Below, in pieces: positions 1 through 6,005 of a stretch of DNA of 7,403 nt. The stretch is from DATEEW01 sp035273665. GTDB taxonomy: Bacteria; Pseudomonadota; Gammaproteobacteria; Burkholderiales; SG8-39. Each line of letters begins with the position of its first letter. Position 1 is the stretch's first letter. The translations under genes and the position numbers were made by a program. The stretch lies in contig DATEOW010000133.1 of assembly GCA_035273665.1 (NCBI GenBank), forward strand, positions 1 through 7,403, read 5' to 3'. A model generated the notes under the pieces. It saw only the letters and a list, made by a program, of their open reading frames with translations. It was not told the origin of the DNA and did not search any database.

Positions 1-966
1 ATACCGTACGCCCTCTTGTTGTTTGAACGAGGAATCGTGTTCTTCATCCACGATGACGAGACCAACGTCTGGCAAGGGCGCAAACACTGCGAGACGAGTG
101 CCCAGGACGATGTCTGCTTGTCCAGATTGTGCGGCCAACCACCCTCGCGCCCGCTCCTTGTCCGCACTTGCGCTCGTCAAGGTGACCAAGCGCACGCCGG
201 GCAGTCGAGTGCGCAGCTGTGCTTCTAAATGGGGAGTCAGGTTGATCTCGGGAACGAGCATCAACACCTGCTGGCGGCGTCCAAGCGTCGCTGCAATGGC
301 GTGCAGATACACCTCGGTTTTCCCGCTGCCTGTGACACCAAGGAGAAGCTGTACAGCAAAGCTTCCCAAGCTTTCCTGAATGGCCTGCACAGCCTTTTGT
401 TGCGCAGGCGTCAGACAATAAGGGGTGGACAAAGCGATCGTTGGAAGGGGTGCGCTACTGGGCTCAATCCATCCGTTTTGGAGCAGCTGCCGTTTTTGCG
501 TGGCGGGAAGCGCAGCTGCTGGAAGTGGCGTTGCGGCAAGCTGGCGTAACAACTCGCGTTGCAGAGGGCTACGCAGCTTGGTGCTCGTCAGCGCGGCATG
601 ACCCATGGCCGTAATCGCGTAAGTTTGTGGTTCTACATTCAGCGCTAGAGGGCGACGTAAACGTGGTGGCAGCGCCGCATGAAGCACTTCCCCCAAAGGC
701 CGCTGATAGTAGTCGCTACAAAAACGAGACAAGGCGAGCCACTCGCTGCTCAGGGCGGGCATATCCTCAAGCACTTCTTCAGCCTCGCGCAACTTATCTG
801 CGGCGACGTCACTCGTTGCGGCTACGGCGATGACCACACCAAGCTTGCGTCCTCGACCAAATGGAACGACGACACGCTTCCCCACCATAGCCGCCGATGC
901 ATCCGGGTAGGAATAATCAAAGAGGCGCGGGAGTGGAACATCCAGCGCGATTTGCAGCACCGCCAT
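1..966 (-). CDS. priA: PriA, primosomal replication-restart DNA helicase (N-terminal 322 residues; runs off the left edge)
   Basis: PriA is a superfamily 2 helicase that recognises stalled or repaired forks and reloads DnaB through the primosome. The frame is open from the ATG at 966 to base 1 with no stop, giving 322 residues of a protein that is usually about 730. The N-terminal DNA-binding region begins MAVLQIALDVPLPRLFDY, followed by PFGRGRKLGVV. The Walker A motif GVTGSGKT is at residues 210-217 (Lys216, Thr217) and the DEEHD Walker B motif at 307-311, followed by SSFKQQEGVRY. The helicase C-terminal lobe and the zinc-binding cysteines lie outside the window. No other usable in-frame start was seen close upstream, and no strong ribosome-binding site precedes the ATG. 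It lies downstream of hemE on the same strand, across a 268-base gap. Identity is very secure from both motifs and the conserved hemE-priA order. Confidence 0.97.
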   Translation of the reverse strand, partial: MAVLQIALDVPLPRLFDYSYPDASAAMVGKRVVVPFGRGRKLGVVIAVAATSDVAADKLREAEEVLEDMPALSSEWLALSRFCSDYYQRPLGEVLHAALPPRLRRPLALNVEPQTYAITAMGHAALTSTKLRSPLQRELLRQLAATPLPAAALPATQKRQLLQNGWIEPSSAPLPTIALSTPYCLTPAQQKAVQAIQESLGSFAVQLLLGVTGSGKTEVYLHAIAATLGRRQQVLMLVPEINLTPHLEAQLRTRLPGVRLVTLTSASADKERARGWLAAQSGQADIVLGTRLAVFAPLPDVGLVIVDEEHDSSFKQQEGVRY

Positions 967-1048
967 GTCGATGGGTTGTTTTCTAAAATTCGCTTTTTTA
1001 GCGAGAAAGTCTTGTTTGTTAAAGCGAATCTTGGTTGTTCACAATTTT

Positions 1049-1103
1049 TGTGGATAAGTTTGTGAATAAGCCTGTAAAAAAACCGTAACTAGCCTGTGCA
1101 AAA
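1049..1103 (-). promoter_or_regulatory. Cluster of DnaA-box-like 9-mers upstream of priA
   Basis: Read on the minus strand, 1049-1057 is TTATCCACA, an exact match to the classical E. coli DnaA box. Positions 1061-1069 give TTATTCACA and 1095-1103 give TTTTGCACA, both fitting the relaxed TTWTNCACA pattern. A degenerate copy (tgtaaaaaa on the plus strand) sits at 1073-1081, so three units start exactly 12 bases apart (1049, 1061, 1073). All have the same orientation. A weaker, opposite-facing match (TTGTTCACA) is at 1035-1043. The site matches are directly seen. A role in DnaA control of priA or as a DnaA-titrating site is inference. Confidence 0.6.
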
Positions 1104-1224
1104 GGAAATTTTTACCCCGCTTATTTTCGATGCGCCTAAATATTTCCTTTGTTAACAGTAACTTTCAGCACGCTAAGAGGGAAATACCGGCCAGAAGCGC
1201 GAATTTACTGGGGGTTCAGGGGAT

Positions 1225-1233
1225 TGTGCATAA
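1225..1233 (-). promoter_or_regulatory. Isolated DnaA-box-like site at the hemE stop codon
   Basis: The minus strand reads TTATGCACA, which fits the relaxed DnaA-box pattern TTATNCACA. It lies one base after the hemE stop codon, in the same orientation as the cluster at 1049-1103 and about 120 bases from it. As a single 9-mer it could be chance. The nearby cluster raises its likelihood. Confidence 0.4.
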
Positions 1234-1234
1234 G

Positions 1235-2308
1235 TCAAGCGTTTCCTGTCTCTTTAAGCTTTTGCGATGCGGCACGAACGGTCTCTACCAAGACCACCAC
1301 ATTATCGGGTGGCGTGAACTGTGAGATGCCATGTCCAAGGTTAAAGATATGGCCTGGGCCTTTCCCGAATGAATTCAATGTGTGCAGCGCTTCCCGTCGC
1401 ACGGCCTCGGGGTCCGATAGCAACACCGAAGGGTCGAGGTTGCCTTGCAGGGCCACACGCATGCCGATTCGGCGCCGGGCTTCACCCAAATCAATTGTCC
1501 AATCCAGGCCAACGACGTCACAACCGCATTCGGCGATTGCTTCGAGCCACAAGCCGCCGCCTTTGGTGAAAACAAGGACAGGCACCCGCCGACCTTCGCG
1601 TTCACGAATGAGTCCATCAATGATGCGGCGCATATACGCTAAGGAGAACGCTTCATAGGCGTGCGGCGTGAGGGTTCCGCCCCAAGTGTCGAAAATCATC
1701 ACGGCTTGCGCGCCCGATTCGATCTGCGCATTGAGATAGGCGGTAACGGCTTCTGTATTAACCTCGAGAATCCGATGAAGCAAATCCGGGCGTTTATACA
1801 ACAAGCTTTTGATATGACGAAAATCGTCGCTGCCACCCCCTTCGACCATATAACAGGCAAGCGTGAATGGGCTACCGGAGAAGCCGATTAAAGGAATGCG
1901 TCCGTTGAGTGCCGTTCTAATTTCTCGCACAGCGTCTAAGACATAACGCAGAGGTCCGCCAGGATCGGGAGCGCGCAGTGCAAGGATCGCGGCTTCTTCG
2001 CGTAAAGGCCTTTCGAACTTCGGCCCTTCGCCTTCGGCGAAATAAAGCCCTAAACCCATGGCATCCGGCACTGTGAGGATGTCCGAGAAAAGGATTGCTG
2101 CGTCGAGCGGGAAGCGCTCAAGAGGTTGGAGCGTCACTTCGCAAGCGAGCGCGGGTGATTTGCAAAGATTGAGGAAGTTGCCGGCGCGCTTGCGCGTCGC
2201 GTTGTATTCGGGCAAGTAGCGGCCAGCCTGACGCATCAACCAAATAGGCGTGTAGGCCGTCTCCTGTCGAAGCGCTGCGCGAAGGAAGGTATCGTTTTGC
2301 AGCGTCAC
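1235..2308 (-). CDS. hemE: Uroporphyrinogen decarboxylase HemE
   Basis: HemE removes the four acetate carboxyl groups of uroporphyrinogen III to give coproporphyrinogen III in cytoplasmic haem synthesis. The 357-residue length is normal for the family. The N-terminal signature PIWLMRQAGRYLPEY is at residues 21-35, with the substrate-binding arginines Arg26 and Arg30. The LQPLERFPLDAAILFSDIL stretch contains the catalytic Asp76. The GSPFTLACYMVEGGGS loop follows, and the NLGHG motif includes His326. The start is GTG at 2308: an in-frame TGA lies only four codons upstream (2318-2320), and GAG sits about 8 bases before the start. The GTG overlaps the stop of the EVE gene as GTGA, implying translational coupling. 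The function is essentially certain; the start is well supported. Confidence 0.98.
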   Translation of the reverse strand: MTLQNDTFLRAALRQETAYTPIWLMRQAGRYLPEYNATRKRAGNFLNLCKSPALACEVTLQPLERFPLDAAILFSDILTVPDAMGLGLYFAEGEGPKFERPLREEAAILALRAPDPGGPLRYVLDAVREIRTALNGRIPLIGFSGSPFTLACYMVEGGGSDDFRHIKSLLYKRPDLLHRILEVNTEAVTAYLNAQIESGAQAVMIFDTWGGTLTPHAYEAFSLAYMRRIIDGLIREREGRRVPVLVFTKGGGLWLEAIAECGCDVVGLDWTIDLGEARRRIGMRVALQGNLDPSVLLSDPEAVRREALHTLNSFGKGPGHIFNLGHGISQFTPPDNVVVLVETVRAASQKLKETGNA

Positions 2309-2763
2309 ATCAATTTCTCAGTGATGAATTTCCATTCCGCCGGTTCGACAGGCGTAATGGAAAGTCGATTTCCTCGTTGGAGAAGGCGCATTTCTGCCAA
2401 ATGAGCGTATTCGCGTAGTTCGCTCAAAGTGACCAATCGCGTTTTTCGTACGAGCTGCACTTCCACGTTAAACCAACGGGGCGCATCGCGTGTTGCTTTG
2501 GGATCGTAATAAGGACTCTTGCGGTCGAACTGCGTTTCGTCTGGGTAGGCAAGCTTCGAAACCCTGGCAATGCCGGCGATCCCGGGTTCCGCGCAACTGG
2601 AGTGATAGAAAAAAACTTCGTCGCCTACTCGCATATCGTCGCGCATGAAATTGCGCGCCTGATAATTGCGCACACCAACCCAGGGCACGGCCTGTTTGGG
2701 AGCCTTCGCGAGATCGTCAATGCTGACCTCGTCGGGCTCTGATTTCATCAGCCAATAACGCAT
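2305..2763 (-). CDS. EVE-domain protein (THYN1-like, putative modified-base binder)
   Basis: This 152-residue protein is almost entirely one EVE domain, a PUA-like fold thought to read modified bases in DNA or RNA; the physiological role in bacteria is not settled. Recognisable family stretches are YWLMKSEPDEVSIDDL (residues 3-18), WVGVRNYQARNFMR near 28-41, VGDEVFFYHSSC near 46-57, GIAGIARVSKLAYPD, and SPYYDP followed by PRWFNVEV. There is no signal peptide or membrane segment, so it is cytoplasmic. The ATG at 2763 has AGGA at 2767-2770, a rather tight spacing of three bases. It ends by overlapping the hemE GTG by 4 bases. Only about 27 bases separate it from the T-tract of the 6S terminator, so no obvious private promoter fits. 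Family assignment is secure; the ligand is unknown. Confidence 0.93.
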   Translation of the reverse strand: MRYWLMKSEPDEVSIDDLAKAPKQAVPWVGVRNYQARNFMRDDMRVGDEVFFYHSSCAEPGIAGIARVSKLAYPDETQFDRKSPYYDPKATRDAPRWFNVEVQLVRKTRLVTLSELREYAHLAEMRLLQRGNRLSITPVEPAEWKFITEKLM

Positions 2764-2787
2764 GGGTCCTGAGGATACACGCAGTGC

Positions 2788-2817
2788 AATAAAAAACGCA
2801 GGCCGAGGCCTGCGTTT
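2788..2817 (-). terminator. Intrinsic terminator of 6S RNA
   Basis: A near-perfect hairpin has arms 2795-2804 (AACGCAGGCC) and 2807-2816 (GGCCTGCGTT), probably closing on a CGAG tetraloop. On the minus strand it is followed directly by six Ts (2791-2796, partly within the stem) and ATT. On the plus strand only three Ts follow, so it acts for minus-strand transcription. It begins right after the predicted 3' end of 6S RNA. Confidence 0.9.
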
Positions 2818-3026
2818 GGAATAGGCGCCCCCCGCCGGAGCCGTTAGACCGCGTGTCTTGAACCATGCGGTTCAAGGTGGTCGCCTACGGGTCACCGTAG
2901 GTACGTCCGACGCGGGACGCGCACATTGGTGACGCTCAGATCAGCAACCGGTGCTAATGCATTGGTTCAAGAATGAAGCCGGCCTTGACGCACAACGCAG
3001 GGGACTTTGTAGCAGGGCGCATATGC
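2818..3026 (-). ncRNA. ssrS: 6S RNA, regulator of sigma70 RNA polymerase
   Basis: 6S RNA mimics an open promoter and sequesters the housekeeping RNA polymerase holoenzyme in stationary phase. The 3' half, read on the minus strand, contains CACCTTGAACC, a 4-base loop and GGTTCAAG (hairpin arms 2869-2876 and 2857-2864), then CGGTCTAACGGC, and ends TATTCC. This parallels the E. coli order CACCUUGAACC, GGUUCAAG and terminal AUUCC. The 5' half contains AGTCCCCTG at about 3006-2998, matching the E. coli AGUCCCCUG. The ends can be closed by GCGCCC (3020-3015) pairing with GGGCGC (2830-2825), extended by ATA/TAT after one mismatch. Both ends are estimates; about 209 nt is somewhat longer than the 184 nt of E. 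coli. It sits just after zapA, as in many proteobacteria, and a strong terminator follows. Confidence 0.92.
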
Positions 3027-3043
3027 GCTGACGACGCGAAGAA

Positions 3044-3367
3044 CTAAAAGAGCTTTTCTTGCGGCGCAAGCATCGCATCGAGCGTAGCCTGCATGGAACT
3101 CATTCTACGCTTGAGGGCATCGCTGTCAAAGCCATCGATGGGTGTGGATGAAGATTTGCTGGTGAGTAATTCATGCGCGATGTTGAGTGCAGCCATGACG
3201 GCGACGCGCTCTACGCTACCTACGCGACCGCTGTCTTTAATTTCGTTCATTTTCTGATCGAGATAGGCGACCGCTCGCAATAGCGGCTCGCGTTCCTCTT
3301 CGGAACAGGTGACCTTGTAGCTGCGGCCCATGATGGTGATATCCAGGGCCCGAGTTTTATCGTTCAT
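3044..3367 (-). CDS. zapA: Cell division protein ZapA
   Basis: ZapA binds FtsZ filaments and bundles them, stabilising the Z ring at midcell. The 107-residue length is typical. The N-terminal part, ALDITIMGRSYKVTCSEEEREPLLRAVAYLDQKM (residues 7-40), is the globular ZapA head. VGSVERVAVMAALNIAHELL (49-68) is the well-conserved helix, and the C-terminal third (about 83-107) is a helix expected to form the tetrameric coiled coil. The ATG at 3367 overlaps the stop of the upstream coiled-coil gene as ATGA, so the pair is probably translationally coupled and transcribed from the promoter at 3562-3591. The 6S RNA starts roughly 20 bases after its stop codon. Identity is secure. Confidence 0.95.
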   Translation of the reverse strand: MNDKTRALDITIMGRSYKVTCSEEEREPLLRAVAYLDQKMNEIKDSGRVGSVERVAVMAALNIAHELLTSKSSSTPIDGFDSDALKRRMSSMQATLDAMLAPQEKLF

Positions 3368-3555
3368 TCCGGAATCTGCAGCAGCAGTCCTTCGAGTCGC
3401 TCGCGGGCGTCGGAAATCTTGTCCGAAAGGCGTTTGTTTTCGTTATGAAGCTGGGCGAGCTGCTGACGCAGCTCGTTATTCTCGAGCCGCTGCCGTTGAC
3501 ACAGATCCGCCGCAAGGCGGATTCGGTCTTCCAGCGCCGACAGTTGTTCTTCCAT
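3364..3555 (-). CDS. Small coiled-coil protein upstream of zapA (TIGR02449/ZapB-like)
   Basis: The product is 63 residues, beginning MEEQLSALEDRIRLAADL and nearly all helix with heptad-like leucine spacing (LENNELRQQLAQLHNENKRL), ending LLLQIPE. It resembles the small proteins of the TIGR02449 type commonly found just before zapA in beta- and gammaproteobacteria, and is similar in size and nature to the coiled-coil Z-ring protein ZapB. A role in cell division with ZapA is inferred from position and shape. A longer frame could begin at TTG 3591, adding 12 residues, but that TTG is the first half of the predicted -35 box, so ATG 3555 is preferred. No ribosome-binding site precedes this ATG, and it coincides with the predicted transcription start. 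Its stop overlaps the zapA start by 4 bases. Confidence 0.85.
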   Translation of the reverse strand: MEEQLSALEDRIRLAADLCQRQRLENNELRQQLAQLHNENKRLSDKISDARERLEGLLLQIPE

Positions 3556-3561
3556 CGACGC

Positions 3562-3591
3562 ACTATAGGGGGCAAAAACTAAAGGGGTCAA
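3562..3591 (-). promoter_or_regulatory. Sigma70-type promoter for the coiled-coil gene and zapA, predicted leaderless
   Basis: On the minus strand, TTGACC (3591-3586) and TATAGT (3567-3562) each match the consensus at five of six positions, separated by 18 bases. Initiation seven bases after the -10 box falls at 3555, the A of the ATG of the coiled-coil gene. No Shine-Dalgarno-like sequence lies between the -10 box and the ATG. The promoter match is seen directly; leaderless translation is inference. Confidence 0.7.
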
Positions 3592-3651
3592 GAACTAAGC
3601 CTGCGTTCTCAATGTGATTCGTGAACGGCGCCACGTCCATGACATCTTCAG

Positions 3652-3679
3652 TTGAGCATTTGTTCCGCCCAAGTAGAAT
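3652..3679 (+). promoter_or_regulatory. Predicted btuB-btuF promoter
   Basis: TTGAGC (3652-3657) and TAGAAT (3674-3679) form a sigma70-type pair with a 16-base spacer; the -10 box matches five of six positions. Initiation would be near 3686, just before the first conserved bases of the cobalamin riboswitch (GAGGTGCC from 3692). This gives an untranslated leader of about 320 nt. It faces away from the zapA-side promoter, with about 60 bases between the two -35 boxes. Confidence 0.6.
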
Positions 3680-3687
3680 CGCAGGCT

Positions 3688-3897
3688 GTTTGAGGTGCCC
3701 CGCCGCCGTCTGGCGGTGGGGTGAAACAGGGAAGCAGGTTCGGTGCGAGCGATCAATCGCGAGTGCCCATTCCTGCGCTGCCCCCGCAACGGTAGGCAAG
3801 TAGATCCGTCGGTATGCCACTGTGACGCGAGTCATGGGAAGGTGATTGGATCAAGCGGCAATCAATCCGCCGCACTTGCAAGCCCGGAGACCGGCCT
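3688..3897 (+). ncRNA. Cobalamin (vitamin B12) riboswitch aptamer
   Basis: Conserved elements of the cobalamin riboswitch appear in the expected order. GAGGTGCCCC at 3692-3701 is followed by a GCC-rich hairpin closing with GGGGTGAAACAGGGAA. CTGCCCCCGCAACGGTA is at 3778-3794, then GCCACTG near 3816 and ATGGGAAGG at about 3834-3842. The B12 box AAGCCCGGAGACCGGCC is at 3880-3896. The inner part between GCAGG (3734) and CCTGC (3772) is lineage-variable. By analogy with E. coli btuB, binding of adenosylcobalamin should reduce expression of the downstream genes. The location directly before btuB-btuF fits. The exact 5' limit is approximate. Confidence 0.95.
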
Positions 3898-3953
3898 TGA
3901 ACGAAACGGGGTCCGCATAGGCGGTAGCTCGGCTTGGCCGAAGCGCGCGTTGT

Positions 3954-4007
3954 GCAACCCCTCTTACAACGATCGACGCCTGCGGGGACGCTGGCTTGGG
4001 GAATTGC
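3954..4007 (+). promoter_or_regulatory. btuB: Candidate riboswitch expression platform masking the btuB ribosome-binding site
   Basis: The likely ribosome-binding site is GGGG at 3998-4001, six bases before the ATG. GCAACCCC (3954-3961) can pair with GGGG (3998-4001) and TTGC (4004-4007), leaving AA (4002-4003) as a bulge, which would hide the site up to the start codon. A competing GGGGT (3908-3912), just after the aptamer, is complementary to ACCCC (3957-3961) and could free the site. The complementarities are seen in the sequence; the switching scheme is inferred. Confidence 0.5.
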
Positions 4008-6005
4008 ATGCAATACGCACTAAGGCGGGCGCTTCTGCGCGCGGCCTGTTTTTTCTTTTTTTCCTTTCAGGTTTTTGCCCAAGACGATGACTCTGTCGTC
4101 GTCACGGCAACGCGCTTCCCTGATAAGAGATTGAACGCCCCAATAGGCACGCGCATCATTACCGCGGAAGAAATTGCCAAGAGCACGGCCAACAGCTTGT
4201 CGGAAGCGTTATCAAAGCTTGGCGGCGTGCACATCCGGAACAACGCCGGTGCGCCCGATCCGCAACTCGATTTGCGGGGTTTCGGCGCGGGCGCCGACCA
4301 GAACACGTTGGTATTGCTGGATGGCGTGCGGTTGAACTCCAGCGATCAGGCGGCGACGCGACTAAGCGTCATTCCCTTGCAGTCTGTGGAACGTATTGAA
4401 ATCCTGCCTGGTGGCGGCGCGGTTCCATACGGCGGTGGTGCCACGGGCGGGACGATCAACATTGTGACGAAGGGGCCGCGATCAGGCGAGCGTACGGGGT
4501 CGCTGTTCGCTGGAAGAGGCACCTACAACACCAAAATCATGCGTGCTTTTGGAAGCGTTGGGGGTGAAAGCCTTGGATTGACAGTGAATGCGACCCGACA
4601 TGACGCCGATAACTATCGCACCAATAACGATCTGGACCAGCGCAGCGGCTCCGCAGTGCTGCGTTGGCAGGAAGGGGCGCATAACGCGGCGTTACGCGTC
4701 GGTGCCGATCGTCAGGAATTGCGTCTGCCTTCCTATCGTACCGCTGCGCAACTGCATACCGATCGCGACGGAACGCGCACGCCGAATAGTCACAGTGCGA
4801 CAGACGGTAGCTACGTAACCCTCTCAGCAGGGACTCGGACGGACGGTTTGGACTTCAACATCGATCTTGGATATCGGGAATCACAAAGCGATATTCACGA
4901 TGTGGATCCCGATCCTTTCGTCGGCAGCTCGAAGCTGAGCGGCATGGCTCGGTATCGCAACATTTCTCCGCGCGTGCGCTGGCGGGGGTCGGCGATTCAG
5001 TGGAACACGGGTTTGGACTGGTATGACAACGAACGACACGCCGACGGCGTGTTCACCAGTTTCTTCGGCACGTTCGGGTCCGCCGGCGACGCGTCGGAAC
5101 GGTCTATCGCGATTTACACCCAAGTCATGGCCGATCTGAGTCCGACGACGCGGTTCAATGCAGGAGTAAGGGCGCAAAGAGTTAAAACAGAACAGCGCGA
5201 TTTGCCTCCAAGCTTCAGTGTGGGTGATGCGGAGCAGCGCAACCGCCTTTACGCCAATGAACTGGGTTTGCGTCAGGATTTGCCGTCCGGATTTTCGATC
5301 TTCGCGCGTTATTCCCGCAGCTTTCGCCTTGCGAATGTAGATGACAATGCAGCATTCAATTTCACAGGCGGGCTATTGGACCCGCAAAGGGCCAAGACAA
5401 ATGAAGCAGGGCTCGAGTATCGCAAGCATGGCGTCACCGCGACTCTAACTGCCTTCGACACGAAACTAGAGGATGAAATCTATTTCATCAGCAAGCTGAT
5501 CATCCCCCCCGTCGGTCAGAATGTGAATCTACCTCCGACACAACGTCGCGGTGTGGAGTTGACCGCCAACTGGAGCGCGACCCCCAAATTCGAAATCGGC
5601 GGCACATTGCGTTATACCCAGGCTAGGTTTCGATCCGGTACATTCGGAGGGATCCAAATGGGTGATCTGGAAATTCCGCTCGTGCCTCGGTGGACCGCCT
5701 CCCTACATGCGAGTTGGCAATTCATCGAAGATACTCGCCTGTCCATCGATTATCTTTACGTTGGCACACAGCGTTACGACAACGATCAGGCCAACATGTT
5801 TCCACGTATGCCCGCTTATGATGTTGTCGATGTGCGCTTAACGCATCAATTGAGACAGTGGCTATTCGCCGCCACGGTGAGCAATCTGTTCGATAGCGAC
5901 TATTACAGTTACGGCATTGTGTCGCCGACGGATTGCGGCGCTTTTTGTGCCTACCCTCAAGCAGAGCGCACCCTGTTTGTTAGCGCTGAATATCAATTCA
6001 AATGA
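4008..6005 (+). CDS. btuB: TonB-dependent outer-membrane vitamin B12 receptor BtuB
   Basis: BtuB takes cobalamins across the outer membrane using energy from TonB-ExbB-ExbD. The ATG at 4008 gives 665 residues, somewhat longer than E. coli BtuB (614); it is preferred over TTG 3996 because GGGG lies six bases before it. Residues 1-25 are a signal peptide: Arg-rich start, a Phe-rich core (CFFFFSFQVFA), then cleavage near Ala24/Gln25. The TonB box DSVVVTATRF starts at residue 28. The plug follows (LSEALSKLGGVHIRNNAGAP, LDLRGFGAGADQNTLVLLDG, VERIEILPGG, GGATGGTINIVTK), then a barrel of alternating aromatic strands. It ends EYQFK, so the usual terminal Phe is next to last. Two cysteines near the C terminus (DCGAFC) may form a disulfide. 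The riboswitch upstream and the overlapping btuF downstream support cobalamin as substrate, although sequence alone cannot exclude a related corrinoid. Confidence 0.93.
   Translation: MQYALRRALLRAACFFFFSFQVFAQDDDSVVVTATRFPDKRLNAPIGTRIITAEEIAKSTANSLSEALSKLGGVHIRNNAGAPDPQLDLRGFGAGADQNTLVLLDGVRLNSSDQAATRLSVIPLQSVERIEILPGGGAVPYGGGATGGTINIVTKGPRSGERTGSLFAGRGTYNTKIMRAFGSVGGESLGLTVNATRHDADNYRTNNDLDQRSGSAVLRWQEGAHNAALRVGADRQELRLPSYRTAAQLHTDRDGTRTPNSHSATDGSYVTLSAGTRTDGLDFNIDLGYRESQSDIHDVDPDPFVGSSKLSGMARYRNISPRVRWRGSAIQWNTGLDWYDNERHADGVFTSFFGTFGSAGDASERSIAIYTQVMADLSPTTRFNAGVRAQRVKTEQRDLPPSFSVGDAEQRNRLYANELGLRQDLPSGFSIFARYSRSFRLANVDDNAAFNFTGGLLDPQRAKTNEAGLEYRKHGVTATLTAFDTKLEDEIYFISKLIIPPVGQNVNLPPTQRRGVELTANWSATPKFEIGGTLRYTQARFRSGTFGGIQMGDLEIPLVPRWTASLHASWQFIEDTRLSIDYLYVGTQRYDNDQANMFPRMPAYDVVDVRLTHQLRQWLFAATVSNLFDSDYYSYGIVSPTDCGAFCAYPQAERTLFVSAEYQFK
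4024..4062 (+). terminator. Terminator-like hairpin and T-rich run inside the btuB signal-peptide region
   Basis: GCGC (4029-4032), a TTCT loop and GCGC (4037-4040) form a short GC stem, extended imperfectly outward through mismatches at 4028/4041 and 4025/4044. A few bases later come six Ts (4049-4054), a C and seven Ts (4056-4062). This resembles an imperfect intrinsic terminator beginning about 16 bases after the btuB start codon. It may simply reflect Phe codons, so the call is tentative. Confidence 0.3.

Larger units (their letters stand above)
967..1234. other. AT-rich hemE-priA intergenic region
   Basis: This 268-base gap holds no credible gene. It must contain the end of the hemE transcript and probably the priA promoter, but no convincing -35/-10 pair or T-tailed terminator could be assigned on the minus strand. 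It is visibly richer in A and T than its surroundings. It contains the DnaA-box-like 9-mers described separately, a 9-base inverted repeat (988-996 with 1021-1029) and another (1101-1109 with 1142-1150). Confidence 0.7.

Noticed and set aside
44..418. Minus-strand frame of 124 codons within priA
   Set aside because: It is in another frame of the same strand as the clearly recognised PriA helicase domain and has no recognisable family features.
967..1234. Chromosomal replication origin (DnaA boxes plus AT-rich DNA)
   Set aside because: The neighbours are hemE and priA rather than dnaA, dnaN or rpmH, and there are only four fair boxes. A regulatory or titrating site is the more modest reading.
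1149..1658. Plus-strand open frame of 169 codons antisense to the hemE 3' end
   Set aside because: The composition (many Arg, Ser, Pro) is typical of the shadow of a GC-rich gene, and the opposite strand is clearly hemE.
2760..2784. Promoter for the EVE gene from TATCCT before its start
   Set aside because: The -10 match is poor, no -35 box fits at 16-18 bases, and initiation there would leave the ribosome-binding site at or before the transcript end.
3592..3835. Minus-strand open frame opposite the cobalamin riboswitch
   Set aside because: It lies antisense to highly conserved riboswitch bases, has no family resemblance and would need to cross the divergent promoter region.
3996..4007. TTG at 3996 as the btuB start
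   Set aside because: It would sit on the ribosome-binding GGGG itself; ATG 4008 has that site six bases upstream and begins a proper signal peptide.
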